DNA of 64,000 nucleotides from Thamnaconus septentrionalis (taxonomy: Eukaryota; Chordata; Actinopteri; Tetraodontiformes; Monacanthidae), in contig CM020520.1 in the NCBI GenBank assembly GCA_009823395.1, forward strand, positions 3,262,501-3,326,500, read 5' to 3'. The notes beneath the pieces were generated by a model. The model was given only the letters and a program-made list of their open reading frames with translations, had not been told where the DNA came from and did no database searches. A program made the position numbers and the translations under genes. Below, one piece after another: positions 33,937 through 45,248 of the stretch (within the stretch, counting starts at the first letter, position 1; each line of letters opens with the position of its first letter).

Positions 33937-35112
33937 GTCCAGTTCTCTGAGTGCATCAAAAGTGAGTGTCACCGTGGTTTTGTCTCTGCTGCAAGCACAC
34001 AAACCTGCAGGTGTGTCGTCTGGTGCGAAAACTGAAGTTCTCCCGACAGTAGTTTTCTACTGTGTCCATTGTTTAAGATAAAGTTCCCATCCAGGTAAGG
34101 ACAGGACAGAGACAAAGACGACTGATCGAAAACAGTGAAAATTCTGAAAATAATTAAATTAATATGAACATGATGAACAGCTTGGAGCAGGCAACCCCAG
34201 CAGAGACTGAGGTATAAAACGGAAGGATTCCCTGCTCCCTGTGTTTTGTCTGCACATATTGGATTTGAATATATTCTGTAGATTGCGTGGCATTGTGTTT
34301 TTTTTTTTTTTTTTTTAATCTGTTTGGGCCCGTGTACGAAAATTAAATGCAACCATTTGACCGGTGTTGGCCCGAAGGCTTGTCGGCAGCTCGCGATTAT
34401 AACTTCCACTTCTTCCTCGACAAAAACAACAACGCTGAGCAAAGACAGCAGCCAACCAGGGTAAACACCTCGCACAAATTATACCCAGTGATAAATCGAA
34501 CGAAAACACACCGTCTGTCTGGCAAATTGAACGCAGGGCTAAAAGCGCAGTCAGTGGTCGAACATCTCGCTCGGCGCTCAGAGGTTCGGCTAGTTTTTAA
34601 CCCTGCGGTGTCTCTGTTCTTCTTTCAAATGGCACGTGATTGTGTGAATGCTGCAGAGTCAGACGCTGAAGTGGATTCGATGCGTCTCTGAAAATTTTCG
34701 GAAAGGTGAAATATCTCAACATTGGTAGGAAGAATGTGGCCTTTCAAGATGCACCAATAAAGATTTGAAGTTAACCATCAAAAGGAGTTTCAGCATAGAA
34801 ATAATAAGACACAAAGACGCGGTTCTCACAAGCACAGAAAAAAAAAATCACACATCCACACACTGTGAGAGCACACACACTAGAACCTGTGTGTGTCAAG
34901 TCTCAGCCCACTCTCTCCGTTTGAGGTCAATTATTTCCTTCAACGTTTTGTGTTGTTTTTTTTTGTAGTTGCTTGTTTTAATTTCCTCCCCATCAGTAAG
35001 TTTTTAGCACGTTCCATTAACTTCTTCCTCTAATTGCTTTCATCCCCATCACACGCTCCTTCAGTCTGACGTGCCACATGCTCTGTTTTGTTTAAAAAGC
35101 CAAAGTCCAAAA
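33937..35112. other. Unassigned non-coding stretch
   Basis: A T run of about 19 lies at 34298-34316. A splice-like segment at about 34051-34095 (acceptor CCCGACAG, donor CAG/GTAAGG) is too short to judge. No gene is seen. Confidence 0.35.
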
Positions 35113-35131
35113 GGAGAGAGAGAGAGAGAGA
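35113..35131. repeat. (GA)n microsatellite
   Basis: A short GA array. Confidence 0.85.
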
Positions 35132-36263
35132 AAACCAAACTCATAATTAGCGTCGGCCCTGCACCCCGTCGTTCTTCTGAAGAGCTCCAGGAAGCAAAGC
35201 GTAACAGTGGTGAGAAGAAAACGGACCGAGGCATAGAGGATGAACTCAGAGAACTCAAGGAACTCGGAGGCGATGATGTGGGTGCAGCAAGACGAGGATG
35301 GAAGAAAAACACCGACTAGACTACGTATTGTGCTGCTGGCGGTCAAACGAGGACGACAGTCCGTCAATCAAGCCGAGGCCGAGCTTGAGAAAACGTTGCA
35401 AGCTGAGAGGTCGGCGCCTCCCAACCCCCGCCTCCCTGACGTGCATGAGTAAGTGTGCACGTCTCGAGTGATGATTGCAAAATAACCGGAAAAAGAATCC
35501 TAACAAGGCAGAAAAGCAGCTCAGAAACAAAGCAAAAAAAATTTAAAAATCGCCAAAGTGATTGTCATTATTGAGGCCTTCCGTCATCTTTTGTAGTTGG
35601 AGTCAAATTTTCAAAGCTGGAAAAATGGGCAGGACGTCGGAGATGGTAGGGATTGTAATTTTTGCAAAACCTCCAGCAGGAAATTTCCATAAACGTAATG
35701 GGCATGAAGTAGAGAATTGGATTAGAAGATTTATGGAAACAGCAAAAGATGAAAAAAAAAATTCATTCCAATTTGAAAAGAAAAAAAACAAAACAGTTTT
35801 ATGCTGCGCAGCCTTGAGGTTTTTTTTTCTCTCTTTGGATTCAGATTCAAAATGTGCAAACTGTTGAGTGGAAACAGGTTTGCAGAATAACCTGGACGTG
35901 GATTCAGCTGCTGTGAGCTAAGAGGCGACTGTCAGAATGCACTTTTAATCCCGTTTGGCCAACAGTAACAGCAACAGCAACGCCACCTCTTCACCAAAGG
36001 GCTGTGTTTAGGATCAGGGAAATCATCTTTGGCTCCTGCTAATACAAAATGGAGCACCACAACCTGCCATAATCCACCCAAGCCTGAAAGGCGGCGCCAT
36101 AAAAGTGCAATAAAAGCGATATCAGAGGAAAACAGCCTGAAGCTGCAAAATAAAACTAAACACACAGAGACTCTCAGCTCTCTTTTCTTTTTTAGCATCC
36201 GAAAAAGGGATTTTTTTTTGCTGTTGTTGGGTGGTGGAGTCATCATGGACTAGAGGGGGTGGA

Positions 36264-36265
<2 letters not shown>
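35132..36265. other. Unassigned non-coding stretch
   Basis: Unique DNA. A block at 35590-35730 (ATTGTAATTTTTGC, GGAAATTTCCATAAACG) has mild enhancer-like texture. T and A runs occur near 35751 and 36211. Confidence 0.35.

Positions 36266-36295
<30 letters not shown>
36266..36295. repeat. (GT)n microsatellite
   Basis: An uninterrupted GT array of about 30 bp. Confidence 0.9.
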
Positions 36296-38809
36296 CATGC
36301 TGACTCAGCAGCACTGTGTTCAGCCTGGTGGGCCGGACTGGACGCTGAGTGCAGAAAGCAATTCTGCTGCAGATTGTCTTTGACGAATGAGCCGTCGCGT
36401 TAAATGTTGCACGTGTGGCGGAAAAGAGGTAAAGTTAACGCTTCTTAAAAGTCTTTTTCTGAAATGTTCCTGCATTTTTTTTGTCTGTCTGGACTTTTTC
36501 CTGTACTTTGAGTCACGCTTTACTTGCACACGGCACAAAGTAAAAGCTCTCCACCAATACAACCCTGTGGACCAGTCGCAACACGTTTTCACAAGTTTAC
36601 CAAACACATTTTCAGCAATCGGATCATCAAACCTGAGGTGTCCTCAGTGTCAAACATCATATTACTTTTTGCAAAAAATGCATTTTTCAACACCACAAAA
36701 TAATAAAACCAATCAACAAATGGTTTGATTAATTGAACAAAAATATATAGAAAACAAAATAAAATAAAATGCAGAATCCTGCAGACGGGAAGATCTTGCA
36801 TTTGGAAAACACAGCCCACAAGCCGCTCCTGACTTGTGTCACCGCGCTGACACGATGTGTGTTACAGACCCACAGCAACCTGTCAGAGTGCATTTATCTG
36901 CAATGTGTTGTGTAGGAGAGCTCGGCACCAGCGGGGTTCCCGACCAAACAGAGCAGGGTGACGAATTGGGACTCGGCGGGACAGAGCCAACGCAGCTGAT
37001 GGAGAGCTGATGAATGGCCCCGCTGATGTTTGAATATTACACACAACACATCCCTCCCAAACACACACACACAGGCACACACTCGTGAATACAGCTAACG
37101 TCGCAGCCAGGGACCCTTATGAGCTAAGACGAGCTTTGTGTGTCCCTTCTCCGTGTTAATGTGCGCCTGCAAACATACGGATGCTTCCTGTAAGTTTTTC
37201 CAAATATCATCAAGTGCCATGTGGTTAAAACATGTTTGATGCATGATGCATGTTTTCACATGAAAAAGACTCCGCTCCAACACCGAGCTGTGCCACATTC
37301 AAGGAAAGTGCTAGCATGTGGCATACTGGGATTTTTTCTTTTTTTGCGTTCACTGGCGAGACAAAGAGTTTGGAAAATTTCCCATCATTCCTACAGTAAT
37401 CAAACATTGTGGGAACCTCTCTGTGACCTCTCCCCGTGTTTATTGAGGCTAGATAGTATTTACAGGAATGGAGGAGCGAGCTTTGGTCCGAGGTGAAAGC
37501 AAGATCAGCACCTTGGAGAGCTCCCGGACAATTTTCTGCATCGCTGGATCTTTGTCGCGGATTTTTCCCCCGTCTTTTTTTCCACTCCCCCTTCAACCAC
37601 ATCTCTCATCATCTCTCATCATCGCCTTACTCAGTCTATATCTGAGAGGTGTGGTTTCAAATCACAGCCTGGCCCAGAGAGCTAAAAGGAATGTGTGCGA
37701 CCACAGGAGGAGTGGAGTTCCCCTCCAGGATCGTGAACAAAGACAAAACGGTCACATCACAAAAAGGAAGCAATAGTCATGATACGTCACTGTGTCTCTG
37801 CAATTGACCAATTCAAAATATTTGTCGAAAATTTGATTTTTTTTCCACATTTCTCTTTGTTTTCATCTCGGAGGACAGCTCGTTCCCATCTCAATGCTGC
37901 GTCGCAGCATCTCAGTCGTCCTGCGGCCCCCCGACTGAGGAGTTGGAAGCTGAACGTTCCCCTTGTAGCCATCCTAACCAGGATGTAATAAATCTCTTCG
38001 CTCTCACTGATACACGCCGGAATGTCCTGGCTGATGAATGCCGGCCTTCCTCCCTGCCAAATGCATTCCCTTACAAAGATGAATAGAGGCGAGTGGTGGG
38101 CAGAAGAGGTAAGAGACGGAAGAGAGGAGAGAAAAAAGGAAAAAGGAAGGAAAAAGGCCATTTTCAAATGTAGATGGGTTTGACAGAGCGTCTCCAGGCC
38201 GGGACAGTGAACAGTGAATGAAATGCATCAAGGAACGTTACATTAACCCCTGAGATGGGGTTGACGGGCGGGAGAGGGAGGGAGGGGGGTAAAGAAAAAG
38301 AGAGAATCCCATTTCAGCATCATTTGTCTCGTCTGGTCTCCCGGCCTGTTCAGTCAGGTGAGCTTCCTCACTGTTCCTCTTCTTCACGTTACTCCACCAG
38401 CACTTCAGCTGCTCTGAAGCGCACAACTTTTGCTTCATTTGTTTTTACTTTGCTGGCATACTGATTGGGTCGAGATATGGATTATGTGCTTCCAATTGAC
38501 ATTGATTTTATTCATCTGCTTGCAGAGTTTTCAGTTCATTTACATTTTTTAAGTGAGATAATTACAAAAAAATGAAGTCATTGAGAAGTCAAAGATTAAT
38601 ATACTTCAGCACAGTTATGCACCTTTTGTGGCTTCGCCACATGGTGACGGGTGACAGCGTTGTCGGGAAAGACGACGCTTCACTTCAGGTTCACTTCAAC
38701 GGCAAATGTGAAAGTTTGAGAATAAAACAGCATATAAAAAGATACTTTTATTTTTCAGAAAAGGGAGAAGCAATTACCAGAACCTACTCAAACACATGCT
38801 CACCACTGA
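36296..38809. other. Unassigned non-coding stretch
   Basis: Unique DNA; purine-rich at 38095-38156 and 38265-38306. A minus-strand frame (37787-38167) overlaps an acceptor-like tract but has no clear donor, so it is not called as a gene. Confidence 0.35.
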
Positions 38810-38841
38810 CACACACACACACACGCACACCTACACTGAGT

Positions 38842-38874
<33 letters not shown>

Positions 38875-38906
38875 GGGGTACGTTGTTGTTGTTGTTGTTG
38901 TTGTTG
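38810..38906. repeat. Compound (CA)n and (TTG)n microsatellite
   Basis: CA arrays at 38810-38830 and 38843-38872, then about eight TTG units at 38882-38906. Confidence 0.95.
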
Positions 38907-39289
38907 CCGTTGTGCTGTTGCCTCAGAGACTGCAGCAGCTGTCAGTGTGTTAGTGCGCGAGATAAAACCAGGAGGCTCGGTGATACAGCAGGGATCTGAA
39001 GTGCCAATTAATTAGGATGAAGGAAGAAGAGAATGCGAGCACGCCGCAAACCCACGGCATCAGCACAGATGTGGAAACGCAATGCTTCTTAAACGCGCGG
39101 CCTGGGACCGGGGCTGGCTTGCTTTCCGCGCGGAGATACAGATATTTTATCGCGGCGCTTCGTTCCTTGGCAAAAACAACACAGCGTGTTGGCTGCTGGG
39201 CTCTGAAGCTAGTACATCTCATAAAACAGCAACATGAAATGATCTAAGGACATCTTTTTTTCTTTTTTTTTTGTTTTGCTCCAGCGAAC

Positions 39290-39620
39290 ATCCTGAAAAA
39301 TCACATTAATTAATGAGGCTTCCAGTTTTAGCCACTGCCAACAGGTGCATTTGTGCAGTAATTACATTACGGCTTATTATCATGAAACGCGCGGCCCGGC
39401 AGCGGCGGCATGAATCGCCGGGTTACAGGTTTGCAGAGACTAAATTGAACATTTGTTTCGCTCCACGTTTAAGTGCCTCTGCATTTTTATGCAGGGGGGA
39501 GAGAGTTGGGAGGAGGGGGAGGGAAGGAATGGAGGGAATGCACGGCATTAAACTTTGCTAACCACTACAGCCTGCCTCCAAGGCTTTGGCAATACATTAG
39601 CCCAGCTTAATTTAAAAAAT
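39290..39620. promoter_or_regulatory. Candidate conserved non-coding element
   Basis: ACATTAATTAATGAGG (39303-39318) and GTAATTACATTACGG are palindromic homeodomain-type sites. Unique sequence follows, then a purine run. Confidence 0.35.
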
Positions 39621-40468
39621 ACCTGCGAGGGAGCCAGTGTGACTGGAGTGGGGGAGCCGACTGTTTGTGCTGCGCCTGCTCGCAGCGCTCATTTATGCAG
39701 AGCAAATCCAGTGTGAGGACTTTCAGCCAGAGAAGGGAGAAGCTATTTCCTCTAACCAGGCTTTCCAAAAAATTTGTTCTAAAGTCATCACCGTGATTTG
39801 GCTCAGCCCGTCTCCTTGTCTCTTTCTTAGCTAGACTGGGGAAAATGTGTGTGTGTGTGCGAGTGCGTGTGTGTGTGTGTGTGCTCGCTTCAGCTTTAAA
39901 CCGTTTTCTGTTTTTTGCTTCGGGTCATCCGGAGCTTGATCCCAGACAAGACAATATCTTCCTATTGCACTCTGTGCGATTGGCCTCAGGTGGTGGAGGG
40001 ACAACCAGCTGACCCGACGCTCACGTGCACGCGCGCACGCGCCCGCTCAGAGCCACGTTCCTTGCAGATGCGCCGTCTTTGTGCAGCCGGATCCAGTGCG
40101 AATGGGCGGTGGACACACCAGGGACTCCGGGTGATGTCGGAAGCGTTAAAGATTTGCTGGGAATTTTGCCATCATGTGCGGGCAATGGCCAAATAATCAT
40201 AATAGCTATTGAGTTTATGAACCAAGTTAGTGTGTCAGATGCGTAGAAATGATTTCATTTATTTCACTGACCCTCCATTGAACCAGCGACCGACTCTCAG
40301 TGAACCAGACAAGATGATTAGTGCAAATCTAATTCAACATACAAAAATATAATCGACTGGGCTCAAGGCTGTTGAATCACTTCCATGTAACATCGGGTTC
40401 AAAGAAAAAGAAGAAAGAATCAAACATGCCTCAAAAACGCCTTAAAATATCAAAGGCAGGTAACTCAC
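39621..40468. other. Unassigned non-coding stretch with GT repeat
   Basis: Includes an imperfect GT array at 39847-39883 and an AT-rich block near 40190-40250. No gene is seen. Confidence 0.4.
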
Positions 40469-40521
40469 CGTCTCGGCGGAAATTTTCTCTGTCTGTCTGC
40501 CTCTTTTCCCTTTTTACTGCA
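40469..40521 (-). other. Candidate internal exon (minus-strand gene model)
   Basis: Read on the minus strand, a long pyrimidine tract ending CTCAACTCCAG precedes 53 bases followed by the donor GACG/GTGAGT. Joined in phase to the candidate exon at 41116-41179 it stays open and adds CSKKGKEADRQRKFPPR, a basic, unrecognised peptide. Exon-like segments also occur by chance, so this is tentative. No in-phase next exon could be established. Confidence 0.25.
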
Positions 40522-40555
40522 CTGGAGTTGAGGGGAGAGAAACGGGAGGAACGTT

Positions 40556-40572
40556 AATAAATAAATAAATAG
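40556..40572. repeat. (AAAT)n short array
   Basis: About four AAAT units. Confidence 0.8.
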
Positions 40573-40725
40573 CAGAGGCTTGACCTTTTCAAAATGACAG
40601 TGGACCAGTCTATAAAACAAGCAGTGGAAGCTGAGGCTCCCACCTCAACAGGCCGAGAGCAGCCTGCCACACTTTCAATCCCCATTAGCTGGTCCAGTTG
40701 AATTTACACATGGACACATGGACAT

Positions 40726-40770
40726 CACACACACACACACACACACACACATGCAGAGAGAGAGAGAGAG
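40726..40770. repeat. (CA)n(GA)n compound microsatellite
   Basis: A CA array at 40726-40750, ATGC, then GA units. Confidence 0.95.
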
Positions 40771-41115
40771 GGGTGGGGTGAAGGAGGAGACGCTTGGCCC
40801 AATCATAAGTGAATCAGTGTATTTCTGTCCCTTGACTGCTGGTGACAGATTGGACCATTACATACTGATGAGAGCTGTGACCGCCTCTCTCTCTTCTGCT
40901 CTCCGTCCTTCTTATCTGCTCTGGGCCCAATTTGTTTTTTTTGGTGTTTTTTTTCTTGTTGTTGTTTTTCCAATAGAAAAACGGGGTAGCGGGGGTCCAA
41001 ACTCGGCCTGGGTCCCAAAACCAAACCACAGCAGTCTGGACTGCAGGTCCAAGTTTCCTTCCGTCTCGTTTAAATCACTCACATTTCTTTTTTGAAACAG
41101 GTTTTAATGATTTAC

Positions 41116-41179
41116 CTGAGGATTCTGCAACTCCATTTCTTGAGAGAAGAATAACAAAATGATCAAAATCCTGGCGACT
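41116..41179 (-). other. Candidate 5' coding exon (minus strand)
   Basis: On the minus strand one of the strongest acceptor tracts in the window (complement of 41180-41220, ending CCTCTTCTAG) precedes 64 bases and the donor CTCAG/GTAAAT. An ATG at 41136-41134 with G at -3 and +4 would start MELQNPQ, running in phase into the candidate at 40521. The other open frame gives SRQDFDHFVILLSRNGVAES but hits a stop in the next exon. With the promoter-like block at 43 kb this forms a plausible 5' gene end. The product is unknown. Confidence 0.3.
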
Positions 41180-41389
41180 CTAGAAGAGGAGGTGGAGAGA
41201 AGAGAGAGGTTAAAAAAAAGAAAACATGCAAAATTCTGCACGATAAAAATAATGAAGGAAAAAACTTTTGTAATGACAGTAAAAACTATCTGAACCCGAT
41301 GTGAAAAGACGGCTGACCATCCGTGACTCCTCACCTCTGACTTCATACACAAACTTTCAGGTAGACGACCAGACAGCGGCAGTGCGAGG

Positions 41390-41790
41390 CGCTCTTTGGA
41401 GCATTAATTGAATGCCAAGCAGCTGGTCGCTCAATGAATAACATTTATTCACACATTTATTACACATTTTACGGTGAAAAAAGATAATAAAGTAAGAGGC
41501 AATCTATCTTTTTCGCTTCTAAAGACGAACCACAGCGGTGAGAGGGCAATCGAGCGCTGAAGGGCGACATTAAAACACCCGTTGATGATGAATTATTAAA
41601 TATTTAGCATAAAACTTCACTTAAATAGGAATCAATACATGATTAAGTGACTCAATCAGCAAAAAAGGGAAAACTTTAATGCCTCGGGTAGCTGTGGTGC
41701 ATGACGCGTCCGTGACGACTTCAGTCATGGAGCCAAGGGCGGTGGTGATTTATGCACGGTGATTTATGGGGATTATGCATGGCACTTGTC
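41390..41790. promoter_or_regulatory. Candidate conserved non-coding element
   Basis: AT-rich unique DNA with AGCATTAATTGAATGCC, GATGAATTATTAAATATTTAGC and repeated GTGATTTATG words near 41748-41765. Confidence 0.3.
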
Positions 41791-41918
41791 CATCGCTTGC
41801 AGGTACGTTTAAAAAAGTTTATTGGCTTAAAAGCGCTGTGCATTTATAACAATATAATAAAGTGAACAGGGAGGAAACTGTCTTTTCCCCGGCCTACTTC
41901 TTCTTCATGCAAGACAGG

Positions 41919-41935
41919 TTTTTTTTTTTTTTTTT
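41919..41935. repeat. Poly-T tract
   Basis: A run of about 17 T. Confidence 0.85.
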
Positions 41936-42604
41936 ACACCTTTACAAAAATATACCACATCTCTTTGCCTTTCCACCCAGCGACAACACTGCTCTCCTGT
42001 GCAGACTGAAGGTGCAACACCCCTCACAGCAATATTCTCACCTCCAGCGACACTCTTCTTACGACTGTACAGAGTTGATTAAGGGCTGCCCTTTGCAGAG
42101 GCCTAAAGAGGGTGCACGTTTGGTCCCACACCTCATATTGCAAGACTCCAGCATGGCAGGAACTCCTCTTCCCCCCAGTTCACACTGATTAGATTAGACA
42201 AGCTATCCCGGAGTGATCCTTTAATTCCCTCATACCCAAAGACAACAGCAGGGATGAGCGCTGAAAAGGTCAAAAGACGGGAGGCTTTATGATAACTAAA
42301 ACCTCCCATGCTTTATTATCCTCCTCCTTCCGGCTAATGGATGCACAGAAAACACAGCTTCCATATGGAGGGAGTGAGAGGAGCAGTGCAGAAAAACAAA
42401 CATTGTTTACATCAGTCAAGAATGTCACTTTGACTCTGGCTGGCTTATATAAATTGCACAGGCAGGATTTATGGTAATATTACCTACTAACAAGACCGAA
42501 TATTATCACCTTAATTACAAAAAATACCAATAATTTTCACTCGTGCGTATTAATCCACAAAAAAAATGTGGAAAAAACCCCATTACCGAAACATATCAAC
42601 AGAG

Positions 42605-42608
<4 letters not shown>

Positions 42609-42661
<53 letters not shown>
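42609..42661. repeat. (CA)n microsatellite
   Basis: An uninterrupted array of about 53 bp. The HTHTHT-rich open frames over it are spurious. Confidence 0.95.
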
Positions 42662-42662
<1 letters not shown>

Positions 42663-42723
42663 GTACACGGCGAACCATAATTGCGAGACAACGCCGTCGT
42701 ACGTCAAAGTGTTTATATCGTGT

Positions 42724-42766
42724 TCTTCTTCTCCTTCTTCTTCTTCTTCTTCTTCTTTTTTTTTTT
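42724..42766. repeat. (CTT)n microsatellite with T run
   Basis: About nine CTT units ending in a T run. Confidence 0.9.
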
Positions 42767-42982
42767 ACTAATACAACTTGCAGACACCCGGCAAAACTCG
42801 CCACTTTCCTCATGTCAGCGAGTCCCATAACACTTCAAACAAAAACGGAAATCAAAGTTGTGCTTCACGAAAACACCATGCTAGCTAACCAAAACAACAG
42901 CAACAAGCTAGTAAACGCACAGCCGCGTCAACACCATGTCCAAGCACCAAAAAACAACGAGGAGAAACTACTTTTAACGTAC

Positions 42983-43150
42983 CTGTGGCCCTATTGGGGA
43001 GAAGTTCGTATGTCGCTGGACGTAGTTGTCGTCTTGGCTACGCCGTGACGTTTTATTTCTTACTGCGCATGAGCAGGAAAACCACCCGGCGAGTTGGTCA
43101 GCACACAGTCGCCCTCTCTAGGCTGAAAGCTATAGTTTCGGCGGGAACTG
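42983..43150 (-). promoter_or_regulatory. Candidate CpG promoter and non-coding first exon
   Basis: A CpG-dense block amid CpG-poorer DNA. It has an E2F-type GGCGGGAA (43140-43147), an NRF1-like TGCGCATGAGCA (43064-43075, one mismatch in the second half-site), and a CRE half-site TGACG (43046-43050) in GTGACGTTTT. Reading minus, GGGCCACAG/GTACGT at 42983/42982 is a good splice donor, so exon 1 would run from roughly 43050-43100 to 42983. There is no TATA box, as usual for housekeeping-type promoters. The start site is not determinable. AATAAA on the minus strand at about 43051-43056 could instead end an upstream gene. Confidence 0.4.
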
Positions 43151-43181
43151 TTACAATAAAATAACGTAGTAGACGAATAGG

Positions 43182-43203
43182 TGAATGAATGAATGAATGA
43201 ATA
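43182..43203. repeat. (GAAT)n microsatellite
   Basis: About five GAAT units. The unit resembles the tail of the retroelement at 60.7 kb, but no element body is adjacent. Confidence 0.85.
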
Positions 43204-43401
43204 AGGGGTGTCTGCATAATTGTAAGCAATATAAGGTGTAGCTTTTCCAACCTACTACACTACTGTTGATGGATTGAATTGTTTTCCAAATATTACAGAT
43301 AACAAAACTATGTACTTGAACAAAATATAAAGCCATAAAACACATTCAAAAAAAACTCAAACAAATCTCTTTCCAAAGATTTTTGGGTTAAGTGGTTAAT
43401 T

Positions 43402-43515
43402 CTAACACCCCAGCCGCTGTGAGGAAAATAGAGAATTATCCGCCCTGATCAACTCCACGACCATGGAGAGAAGTTTCTTCCAATTCAGCTTGGAACGGCC
43501 TTCCTCAGTCCTGGT
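43402..43515 (-). other. Candidate terminal coding exon (minus strand)
   Basis: On the minus strand a T-rich tract ending CTCACTTGCAG is followed by 37 open codons and TAG (43404-43402). The peptide starts TRTEEGRSKLNWKKLLSMVV and ends SSQRLGC. Composition (K, E, L, V, few repeats) looks more protein-like than most frames here. It could be the last exon of a gene whose other exons lie at higher coordinates or beyond the window. I do not recognise the family, and found no convincing penultimate exon. Confidence 0.3.
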
Positions 43516-43775
43516 CTGCAAGTGAGAAAAAAAAACAAAAAAACTTTTGCATGCTACTAAAATGCCAATAATGTTTAGTGTAAGTTCTATAAGAAAGGTC
43601 GTAAAATATGCAGTGTAGGTCGTAGTTTTAGGACAAAACTAGAAAAACTAAAAGCAACAAAAATCTGGAATTCACTCTCCTCGGCCTGAGGCAGCTTCAT
43701 TTCTCCAGGGCTGAACAATATATCACCAGCACAACTAAAAATGGCAAGAAGCGCCGCTTCTTCGCCTGCACGTTT

Positions 43776-43805
43776 GTGTGTGTGTTTGTGTGTGTGTGCG
43801 CGCGC
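43776..43805. repeat. (GT)n / GCGC purine-pyrimidine repeat
   Basis: GT units with T interruptions ending in GCGCGCGC. Confidence 0.85.
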
Positions 43806-43829
43806 AAGCTCGTCGTGCACAATTGTTAG

Positions 43830-43960
43830 TTAGTTCATCAGCCTGTCTTTTTAATTAGCCCGGTGTTTATCACAGCCCCGTGATTGCTTTTGTAATGATG
43901 TCACCGGCGCATAATGAGTGAGGCGGCATCACGCTGCGGAACATGACAGGCGCTCAGCCT
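43830..43960. promoter_or_regulatory. Candidate conserved non-coding element
   Basis: TTTTTAATTAGCCCGG and GTAATGATGTCACC in unique sequence; GTTAGTTAGTTC at the left edge. Confidence 0.3.
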
Positions 43961-44091
43961 CCCTCGCCGCGGACACGTTTGACGGGCAGCGAGGGTGAGG
44001 GAGAGAGGGGGAGAGTGGGAGGAGATGAGGAGAAAACACCAGCAGGAGGAGGAGGGGAAAAATGTAAATAGAACAGAGGGGCATTATTATA

Positions 44092-44108
44092 AATGCCAGA
44101 GGGCGCGC
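44092..44108 (+). promoter_or_regulatory. CTCF-like motif
   Basis: AATGCCAGAGGGCGCGC contains the full AGAGGGCGC core in forward orientation. Good core, weaker 5' part. Confidence 0.35.
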
Positions 44109-44845
44109 AGTCACCAATATTCAGCTGTCACAATCTGAAATGTTTCGGGACGGAAGTCTCTGTTCAACCCTCTGTTGTCTGGCGTCGGAACAGCTTTTTT
44201 CAATTCATTTATTTATTTACTTTTTTTTGCCTTGCTTCCGAGCACGAGGCTAACCTTGTGGAGGAGCTCATGAATAAAACTGCCACGTGGAAACCTCACC
44301 TCGTTCCAATTCTGGGGACTGCGGTGCCTGTTGATTCACCGCCAAGAAATGACACAAAAGGTTCCTGTGCGTTTTAATGACGACGGCTGTATCCGACTGC
44401 ACACGATCGCGCTGGCAAAACTCACGCAGGGCCTGCGGCCGCGCAACACAAAGCCACAGGCAGAGTGGGCCGACGCACTGCTGTGGGCTTAAATTTGAGG
44501 GAAACTGATAAAAGTTTTGAAAAGGCTCAGCTTGGGGGGGTATATTCTGCAAATTTCCGCCTGAGGTTTTTGTCTGCATGCTGCCATTCAGAGCAAATGT
44601 CTTTATTAAGATGCCCCAACCTTGAGAGAAAGAGAGCGTGCAGCGGCCTGGACTTAAACGAGAATTTCTGCAGTTGTTCAAACTAACAATAATCACTGGA
44701 ACATGTTTTAAAGTGGTAGTATTGCAGAAAAATAAAATTCCCCCTTTTTGCTGCTCGCCACCATGTCGTCGGCAGGCACAGCAAAACTCTAATAACTTAA
44801 TGACCAAGGTGACATTCCCGAGTAAGAAATTGCCGTGTAATTAGC
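44109..44845. other. Unassigned non-coding stretch
   Basis: Contains a 179-codon minus-strand frame (44268-44807) that I reject for lack of any domain or splice context. Otherwise unique. Confidence 0.35.
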
Positions 44846-44957
44846 CACATTAGCAATCAGCCTAATGTGCATGTCTCCGGACTGTGGGAGGAAGCTGGAG
44901 GAGCTGCAGAGAGACACGCACAGTCACAGGGAGAAGACGCAAGCCTGCACGCAGTAA
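44846..44957 (-). mobile_element. Diverged antisense relic of the 60.7-kb retroelement
   Basis: Read on the minus strand, GCTTCCTCCCACAGTCC then AGACATGCA, TTAGG and GATTG line up in order and spacing with the central part of the element at 60683-61058. TTCTCCC, GTG and TGCGTG upstream also correspond. Both ends and the GAATG tail are missing and substitutions are frequent, so this is an old, degraded copy. Confidence 0.6.
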
Positions 44958-45248
44958 GGCAGAATTGCACTGTGTTGCTGTTCAGGCTGGGTCGAACCGA
45001 ACCGACTCCCAGCTGATGGATGTCGAGCCTGGGATGCATGTTGTGCTATGCTGCTGTTTTGACGATTGCATCATTTTAGCTCCTGAAGAGAAAAGCAAGG
45101 CCATGAAGTATTCTGCTCATTCCTACCCAGTTTCTGCTGCAGAGTATTGTTGGAGCACATCGGTCGAGTAGATTTCACTCAATATGGGACTTCACCACCA
45201 CCGCTAAGACTGACAGCTGCTCATTTAATCCCTCCCCCGTCGCTGCAG

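Noticed and set aside
33969..34475. 168-codon minus-strand frame
   Set aside because: Crosses a poly-T run (read as KKKKKK) with no domain on either side.
38049..38110. Minus-strand segment open in phase with the 40469 candidate
   Set aside because: The acceptor is interrupted and the donor poor. About one third of random segments this long would stay open.
38930..38999. Minus-strand acceptor followed by 15 codons and a stop, in phase with the 40469-40521 candidate
   Set aside because: It would give a roughly 40-residue protein with no recognisable feature; chance is more likely.
39882..39896. GTGCTCGCTTCAGC resembling the 5' end of U6 snRNA
   Set aside because: Similarity stops after about 13 bases; the rest of U6 is absent.
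42566..43048. 160-codon plus-strand frame
   Set aside because: Dominated by CA and CTT repeats, and antisense to the better-supported promoter-like block.
44268..44807. 179-codon minus-strand frame
   Set aside because: No domain, signal peptide or splice signal; overlaps unrelated plus-strand frames.
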